A stretch of 64,000 bases of DNA, taken from Gammaproteobacteria bacterium. GTDB lineage: Bacteria > Pseudomonadota > Gammaproteobacteria > GRL18. The translations under genes were made by a program, and so were the position numbers. The number at the start of each line of letters is the position of its first letter. The stretch's first letter is position 1. The stretch spans positions 1 to 64,000 of the forward strand of contig JADGEK010000016.1 in the NCBI GenBank assembly GCA_016744395.1, written 5' to 3'. Below are positions 12,001 to 20,741 of the stretch, in pieces. Under the pieces are notes generated by a model. The model was not told the origin of the DNA. It did not search any database and saw nothing but the letters and a program-made list of their open reading frames with translations.

Positions 12001-15000
12001 GCCATTAATAGTGCTGGCAGTGAGTATATGTCCTGTAGAATCAACAGAGTAAGTAACGACCAAACCCGCTGAGGTCAAGCTAGTGGGAGCCGATTGTGTG
12101 ACAACAAAAGTTGCATCAAAAGTGTCCGCACCTGAAACAAGATCAAGTGTTCCCATAACCGTTGTCGCTGATGGATCAGGCTCAGAACCCGTTGATAAGT
12201 ACCTTTCATCAATACTGCTATCCACAGGATCACCAATTTGAGGAGCAGTATCTGTCACGGTAATATCCAGCTTAGCAGGATTTGAAATATCACCATTAGT
12301 GTCAATTAAGGTATAGGTAATTTTATCCAGCAAACTATTCTGTTCATTGTCAGCAGCATCACGGTGAAACTCACTTTGATCAGATGTATAAGACCAGGAA
12401 CCATTAGAATTAATCGTAAAATTATGACCGAATTGAGTGTCAACAATATCACCCGCATTAGCTGATTGAATAGCACCGAGTTCATCGACATAAGTAAATT
12501 GATGGACAGTGGATGAAACAGTCCCCTGATCAGTATCATTCCCTAAAACAGTATCACTAATAGAAATTTGTCCTTCAGCAACGGTTGCAGTATCATCAAT
12601 TGGATCGGGGGCAGCATTCAGTTGTATGGTAGAAATCGCTGTATTACTGGTCAAACCACCATCATCAGTGACTGAGATTTCAAACTGAATCAATCGAGAT
12701 TCATCAGGTAATTCACTGCTATTAGAATAATGAATTGACTCGATAGCTTGCTGATATAATGCAATTGTTGCGACGCCTGTCAGCTCAATCACATAGTCAT
12801 TGCCAATAGCACTGGCCGATAAGACAGAAACACCTGGAATAGCACCAATAGCACTGGTATTAATAACATCTTCACTGGCATCATAATTCTTGAGCACAAT
12901 TCTAGCTGACTGTATGTCATCTGTTTCAAAATCTGAAATGAGTGTGTCACTATCAGAAATTGACACTGCTGGCTGATTTTCAGTAAAAATTGTTTGAAAA
13001 CCTGAGCCTGAAGCACCTGAAGAATCATTGCTATCTAAGTCCAGAACAGGAGAGTCATTCGTACCAATAATCTTTATATCCAGATCAGCCATATCCACTT
13101 TCATGCCATCACTGAGTGTATATCTGTAGGTATCAGTCAACTCTTCAGCATCATCTAATGCCTGAACGACAGTATTTGCATCATCAAGTTCATAAGTATA
13201 ACGACCATCTGAATATAATGTTAAGGTGCCATATTGTAATGTAATGATTGATGGGTCACTAATTGCAGCAAAATTACTATCAACAAAGATTTCATTGGCA
13301 TTCGTCTGAGAATTAGCAACATTCTGGCTATGGGTAATATTATTATCGACTGTAAAATTATGTAAGCCATTATTATCGACAACTAGGCCACCTGCTACAG
13401 AATCCATAGGCCAATCAGCACTACTGATATCAGTCATAATTTTTAAATCAAAGTAAGTAGCACTGATTGCTTGGTTGGCATCAAAACTACCTCCCACTGA
13501 ATCCTGTTCCTGTGCCAGAGTGATTACACCATTACCCAACGTATAAGCCTGTTGTGTTATAACACTGCCTTCAAGATTACCATCAAGATAGAAATTAGCC
13601 TGGCCAGTACTGCTATCCCAGGTTGTTTGTAGAGTATGTACATTGCCATCAAAGAGTTCACTGCGAGTAATACCTGTATTCACAGCAGGCCCACCCAGAT
13701 ACAAACTCAGGGTATTGCCTGACATAAACAAAAGAAAATCATTGTTATTGGCATTACTGGCAAAAGAAAAGATGGCGCCATTGCCAGTTTCAGTACTGCT
13801 GAGTATCATTGTCACATCAACTGTTTGCGCACCACTGAGCAGATTGTTACCTGATATTTCATTATAAACCAGTGCCTGATCATTGCCGCCTGATGCATTG
13901 ATAGCCACTCCGGAATCTGACGAATTATCAGCAATAAATAAATCACTCAGCGCATTATCAATATCTGAATCTACACCAGAAGCCTGATCATTATCGATTA
14001 TTAAATTGCCAGTAATTTCATTCGTTGTTGTTATATCATCTCTTAATTCATTGATGCTATTTGAATTAGCTTGTGCCTCTGGGCGATCATCTCTACCCTG
14101 AATCGTAATATCCAATTGACCTGAATCACTCAATGAACCATCACTGGCGATATAATTAAATGACTCTGATAAAGTATCACCCAGGTTCAATTGTTCAACA
14201 TCCTGATGACTTTCATTGGTGGTGTAAATATAATGACCATCACTGAAAATCTCAATTGAACCATAAGTACCAACAAGAGTGACACTACCGCCAGAGTTAA
14301 CTGTTTGACCATTAATTTCAGTCACAGTTAAAAGGCTATCAACATCCTGATCGTTATCAAGCACATTGCCTGTTGCCTGAATGGCGGCTTCTTGCTGTCC
14401 CAGAACAGTAAGACCAAGACCGTCTTCATAAGCAGTGGCTGAATCATTTGAAACAATTGGTGCATCATTACTGCCCTGAATCGTCAAAGTGAGAATAGCT
14501 GAATCATATTTCTCAACACCTGATTCATTATCAGTCATGGTATAGTTAAATTTATCGTATAATTGCTCGCCAACATTCAATGCATCCACTGTTGGGTTAT
14601 TATCGTATAAATCATAGGAGTAATTACCATCAGCATCGATACTCAATTCACCATAAGCGCCTGAAATAGTGATTGGTACCAGGTTGCTCAGTAATTCAAC
14701 ATCATTGCTATTGACGACTGTGGTTCCCGAAGTATGACTCACATTATTTTCAATACTTAAAGTATAATTACCACTTTGGTCAGTACTGCTGCCACCTGTA
14801 ATATCATTAAAATTCCAGTGTGCAGAGCTATTGGCACTGGCATTGGTTGAGATATCAATATTATGGAAATTGGCAGATATCACCTGATTAGCATCCAGGC
14901 TTCCACCAACGCTGTCCTGCTCCTGTGCAAACATCAGTGTGCCATTGCTATCTAATGTATGTCCTTGTCCAATATTGCCTGAACCTTCAAGCACCCCATC

Positions 15001-18000
15001 CAGATAAAAATAAGCTTGACCTGTTGCACTATCCCACTCAACACCTAACTGATGCACATCACCATCAAATAATTCTGAGCGAGTGATGCCAGTTGAAATA
15101 TTACTGCCATCTAAATATAAGTTGAGAGAATTATTAGTCATGAACAGTAGAAATTCATTATTACTGCCGCTGGAAGCATAAGAAAGAATGCCTCCACTGC
15201 CAGTTGCTTGTGTGCTGGATAATCCAATATTCAAACTGACCTGAGTTGCACCACCCAATAGTGCTGGACTACTGGATTCAGCCATAACCAGAGTCTGATT
15301 ATTACCACCCGAAATATTCAATCCCAATCCTTGTGAAATATGTGTCACAGAAAGGTCTGAATTTGTATTGTCTACATCAGTGTCATTATTTAAGACATTG
15401 CCATTGACCTGATTAATCGTTTCAGCACCGACATTCATATCACTTTCAGTGACAATGGGCCCTATATCAGCTTTTGCATCAGGTGCATCATTTGTACCAT
15501 TAATAGTGATGGTCAATGTATCAGAGTCAGTCAATGCGCCCGATTGCTCATTATCATTAACGGTATAATTAAAGCTTTCCTGTATTTGATCACCAACATT
15601 GAGAACATCTACATCGGTATTTGTATCATCAATAATATATTTAAAACTGCCATCTGTATCAATTTCTAGAACCCCATACTTACCTGTAATTGTATAAGTA
15701 TTTCCTGTTTGAGAAGAGGTATTTGATGAATTATTTGAGCTAATTGCAGACACTGTTAATTGTGAATGAAGAGTATCAATATCGGTATCGTTATTTAAAA
15801 CATTGCCTATTGCATTAACACTAATATCTGCATCAATATCAGTATCATCAAAACTCGCAGTGCCAGCCTCTATCGCATCAGCACTATCCGCTTGAGCAAT
15901 CGGTGCATCATTGATATCAGTGATTGTCGTAATAAGCTGTGTCTGATTGCCTGAAGAGTCTCCTGGAATAATGCGTTCAAATTCACCCGTATTCACGACA
16001 CTGTCTATAGTTAAAGAATAGTTCTCACCAGAATCAACAGGTTGATCATTGATTGTATCTGTTGTGAATGTTGTATATGACTGTCCAATAGGGATCGTAA
16101 CCGTAAAGGCCTGATTATTATTATATTGAGTGTCCCCATCCTGTGTAGAAATATTATTGAAGCGAATAACGACATCAGTATCATTTGTCACGTCGACTGA
16201 ATTGCCATTAATATCAAACAACTCCACTCGATAAGAAGCCGTTTGCCCTTCAACAACACCCGTATCGCCAGTGATAATAGCAAAAATAGTATCAATATTT
16301 TGATCAGGGATCTGATCTCCTGAGCTACCATCTAAAATGGTTGTAACAACAGCTTCATTTCTAATTTCAACGCTTTCATAAGCAGCTGAAGCACCTGGTT
16401 TATAGGAAAGATCAATAATATTAACATTAAACTGTTCACCACTATCGGAAAGATAATCATCAAAAGTATCAACATCAAAAACTTGACCTAAAGTGACTGC
16501 TTCCTGCATCGTTGCATCATAATCTTCAGAACCATCAATATCAGCTTGAGCTTCAGAGTGTAAAACCGCCCCACTTTCAAGGCTCGCATCATTGCCATTA
16601 CCTGATTTATCAGTCAGAGGATTACTGCCATCAAAATCATAATATGAAACCAGGTGATTACTGACATCAATTCCATTGGCTAAATCAACCACTTCAGCTG
16701 CACTTAGAGCGGAGTCATAAATTCGAATCTCATCAAATTGACCTTCAAATGACTGGTTATTGTGACCTCTTTCACCAAACAACAAATCATTATTATTTAA
16801 TATGAGTTCATCGGGCACATTTTGGCTACTGCTTGCAACGACAACACCATCTTCATAGAGTGTGATCGTATTACTTGCACCATCATAGACAAAAGTAAGA
16901 TTGTGTAATTCATTGTCAGGCAGATCATATCCTGTATCATTCCATACCCAACCACTACCGTTATCAGCCCTTAAAGCATAGCGTATTGAACCATCAGCTT
17001 CCTGAGCAATTTCATAGGCATTTTCTTTATTAAAAATAATGCCGCCATTGCCTGTTGCCAGTACATTTAACGAAACAGTAAATGCATTCGTAAAATCATA
17101 GGCGGATTCACCAACATTTAAATGAGCATGATTTGCTGTAACATCTAATGAATTAACATTGGCAGCATTGACGCCAGTTGCACCATTATCAGTTAACTGG
17201 ATATCAACCGTACCAACCTGTTGGCTTGTTAGTGTAGAAGCATTAAATACAGTAGTACCAGGCTCAAAGGCAAAGGCAACGTATTGTGCGGCATCACCTT
17301 CTGCAACATCATTTAAAAGAATATAATTACCATTAGCATCTATTAATGGTATACCATTTTCAGCAGCAAAGAGTTTAATAATAACCACTTCTGCATCAGC
17401 TTCAATCGTATCATCAGCAGGTATATTGGGAGTACCAGGAAGAGAATTATCCGTAATGGAAATGACGACGGGATCAGTAATAATATCAACCGTTTCATAG
17501 CCTCCTCCTGAAACTGGAGGCTGATAAGAGTTTTCAGTAATCTGGGCAGAAAAGGTTTCACCACTGTCTGCCATGTAGTCATCAAAAACATCGGTACTGA
17601 TGACTGCACCCAAAGCAATATTAGTTTGAGATGCTGAATCATAATCTAAAGGTAAATTACTGATGCTGGCCCCATTAGCCAGACTTGCATCATTGTTATT
17701 TCCACTTCTATCCGTCAGTGGATCATTTCCATTAAAATCATAATGTGCAATTAAGCCATTACTCACTTGTCCAATATTGGCAACATCTGAGTTACTTAAT
17801 GCTACATTGTAAATCCTGATATTATCAAACTGCCCCTCAAACGATTGATTATTATGGCCTCTTTCACCAAACAATAAATCGTTGTTATTATTAATTAAAG
17901 AACTGGGCACATTTTGACTACTGCTTGCAACGACAATACCGTCTTCATAGAGTGTGATCGTATTACTTGCACCATCATAGACAAAAGTGAGATTGTGTAA

Positions 18001-20586
18001 TTCATTGTCAGGCAGATCGTATCCCGTATCATTCCATACCCAACCACTGCCATTATCAGCTCTTAAAGCATAGCGTATTGAACCATCAGCTTCCTGAGCA
18101 ATTTCATAGGCATTTTCTTTATTAAAAATAATACCACCATTACCTGTCGCAATGACATCAACTGAAATGGTAAATTCAGTTGTAAAATCAAAAGCAGATT
18201 CACCCGCATTAAGTTGAGCATGATTAGGGGTAACATCCAATGCTTTAGAATCACTGCCCGTGGCCGTTTGATCACTGAAACTTAAATCAATGCTACCTAA
18301 TTGATCGCTTGTTTGAGTTGAGGCATTAAAATCGCTTGTACCAGGTACAAAGGCAAGTGCCATAAATTGAGCAATATCACCTTCCGGTACTTCATTGACC
18401 AACAAATAATTACCATCATTACCAATAATCGGAACACCATTTTCAACAGCAATAAGACGGATAATGACAGTATCAATATCTGGCTCAATAGTATCATCCA
18501 ATGAGTCATTTGGTGTGTTAGGTTGTGAATTATCAAATATAGTCGTGGTCACAAAAGCAATATCATGAACTACATTTTCATAGGCTGAGGCATTGCTGTA
18601 TGAATCATCAATGATTTGAGCCGTAAAGGTTTCACCGTTATCGGCAATATAATCATCCAGTATCGAGGTACTGAATGCCTGACCTATTGCCACAGTTTGA
18701 CTTACAGTATTGACATCCGCAGCATCACCGTTAAAGGATACTTGAACGGTACCTGTGGCAGTAGATATTCGTGCACCATAGGGATCTTCCAGTACCACTT
18801 TGTAGGAAGCTGTTTCACCTTCAACGGCATCATTGGCAAGTACTTCATTGCCATTGGCATCCAGGGCAATGAGTTTTAAAGTGACGGTTTCCATATTGGG
18901 CTCTATGCCATCTGTGGGAACATTAGGTGTGTCAGGCTGGGAATCGTCTAAGATAGTCGTCGTAATAGCACTGACATCATGCTCTACATTTTCATAAGCT
19001 GAGGCATTACTATAGGAATCATCAATAATTTGAGCCGTAAAGGTTTCACCATTATCGGCAATATAATCATCCAGTATCGAGGTACTGAAGGTTTGACCCA
19101 GAGTCACCGTTTGAATTGCAGTATTCACATCGGCTGCATCACCACTGAATGCCACTTGAATCGTACCTGTTGCGCTTGTGATCCGAGCGCCACTGGGATC
19201 TTCCAGTACCACTTTATATGAAGCAGTTTCACCTTCTGCAGCTTCATTTGTTGCCACTTCATTACCATTGGAATCCAGTGCAATTAATTTTAAAGTGACT
19301 GTTTCCATATCCGGCTCTATACCATCAGTAGGATCATTGGGCGTATTGGCCCTTGAATCATCTATAATGGTTGTGGTCATTGGAGTGAGATCGATGTCAA
19401 CTTTTTCATAGCTTGAAGCATCACTATAGCTTCCATCAATCAGCTTAACGGTAAAGGTTTCATCGTTATCAGCAATATAATCATCAATTGTATTTGTACT
19501 AAAAGGTACACCAATAGATACTATTAAGGGTGAAGTATTAAAATCAACATCATTGGTCGCACTGATACCCTCAAAGCTAACTTCTACTGTACCACTAGCA
19601 TTTGAGACTCGATTACCATTTTCATCTTCCAAAACAGCAATATAAGATACGATGTTTCCTTCACTGACTTCACTAACAGACACTTCATTGCCATTAATAT
19701 CCAACGCAATGAGTTTCATTGTCACAGGATCTTCAGGATCAGGATCAATTGTAGAAGTTTCATCAAGAATGGTAGTCGTCTGAGTATCATTTCCAATCGT
19801 CAGGCTTGTATATGCACCTCCAGATGTACCAGTGATCTGAACTTGATAGTCTTCATTGTTATCTGAGATAAAATCATCAAAATTATCGACTGAAAATTGG
19901 ACCGAGGTTGAGCCAGCAGGAATTGTGACAAAAATAACGCCTGGAGTTAAATCATTATCGTCAGTATCTATATGACTAATAGTGAGCTCTATTACAAGAT
20001 CAGTAATGGGTGCATTATCAAGTGAAAGCGAATAAAGGGCAGCATCACCTTCAAAAACGACTGCCACACCTGACAAAGTCAATGTAGCAAATAAAAGTTG
20101 TGCTTCTGGAGAATTCCCTTCTATAAAATCATCATTTTGCAGCAAGCCATCATTAATACCCGTAGTACCCAAAAAATCAAACTCAACACCTTGCAAATTG
20201 TGCGTAATTAAAACAGGTTCAGCAGTACTATCACCTGGCGAACCTGGATTGCCACCAGCAGCGGTAGCTTCTAATTCTGACGGATCAAAGTTTGGATCAC
20301 CTAAAAGCGCTTCCTGAATGCTTTCCACAGAGACAATACTTTCATCTGCTGGCATTTTATCAGGATCGTAGATATCACTATCCAGAGTCAGTTTATCATC
20401 TCTTCCCAAAGTGATGGACAATTGGTTGTCCATTTTTAACATCACTCTGCTATCAGTACCTTGGGTGACAATGGTTTCACCCAAATATACCATCGAATTA
20501 ATGTCCAATATCCGTTCATTGCCTGCACTATCAACGGCTTTAACATTGCCTGATATAAAAACGACTTGACCAATAGCATTTGCCAT
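6070..20586 (-). CDS. Giant LapA-type RTX adhesin with retention module, VCBS/Ig-like, Calx-beta-like and LamG-like repeats, secreted by type I secretion
   Basis: ~4838 aa from [41 protein letters not shown] (retention module). TAAG at residues 108-111, many repeats, C-terminal [46 protein letters not shown]. The in-frame ATG at 20586 has AAAAAAGGT upstream; the ORF track start (20664) is probably too long. Confidence 0.93.
   Translation of the reverse strand: [4838 protein letters not shown]
6359..6502 (-). other. RTX (hemolysin-type Ca2+-binding) nonapeptide repeats near the adhesin C-terminus
   Basis: GxxGxDx-type repeats: [38 protein letters not shown]. Confidence 0.85.
16732..17060 (-). 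repeat. LamG-like module repeat, copy B, within the adhesin
   Basis: Near-identical in DNA and protein to 17824-18152 (offset 1092 bp); [67 protein letters not shown]. Confidence 0.85.
17824..18152 (-). repeat. LamG-like module repeat, copy A, within the adhesin
   Basis: See 16732-17060. Confidence 0.85.
18584..18930 (-). repeat. ~138-codon Calx-beta-like repeat, copy 2
   Basis: Highly similar DNA at 414-bp offset: [40 protein letters not shown]... Confidence 0.8.
18998..19344 (-). repeat. ~138-codon Calx-beta-like repeat, copy 1
   Basis: [40 protein letters not shown]...; pairs with 18584-18930. Confidence 0.8.
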
Positions 20587-20670
20587 ATTTTCGACCTTTT
20601 TTGAAAAACGGACGTAATCCATTGAGATTACGCTGATTGATACAAGTATAGAGATGTTTGTCAATAAAAC

Positions 20671-20690
20671 TATTGTACTTTAGTACAATA
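20671..20690. promoter_or_regulatory. Operator-like dyad TATTGTACT-TT-AGTACAATA upstream of the adhesin
   Basis: Perfect 9-bp arms with a 2-bp spacer, ~85 bp upstream of the adhesin ATG. Confidence 0.5.
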
Positions 20691-20741
20691 AGAAGAAACC
20701 ACGAATCAATATTGAATGGATTTTATTGGTTGGAGAAAGTT

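Noticed and set aside
18616-18879. Plus-strand ORFs opposite the adhesin (e.g. 18616-18879, 19030-19221, 19178-19411, 7694-7921, 11735-11953, 13643-13867)
   Set aside because: Shadow ORFs on the antisense of a long repetitive gene. They recur with the adhesin repeats, have no recognisable domains, and the minus frame is clearly coding.
6070-20586. Direct repeats in the adhesin as a possible CRISPR or satellite array
   Set aside because: Repeats are long, in-frame and encode protein modules; no short repeat/spacer pattern.
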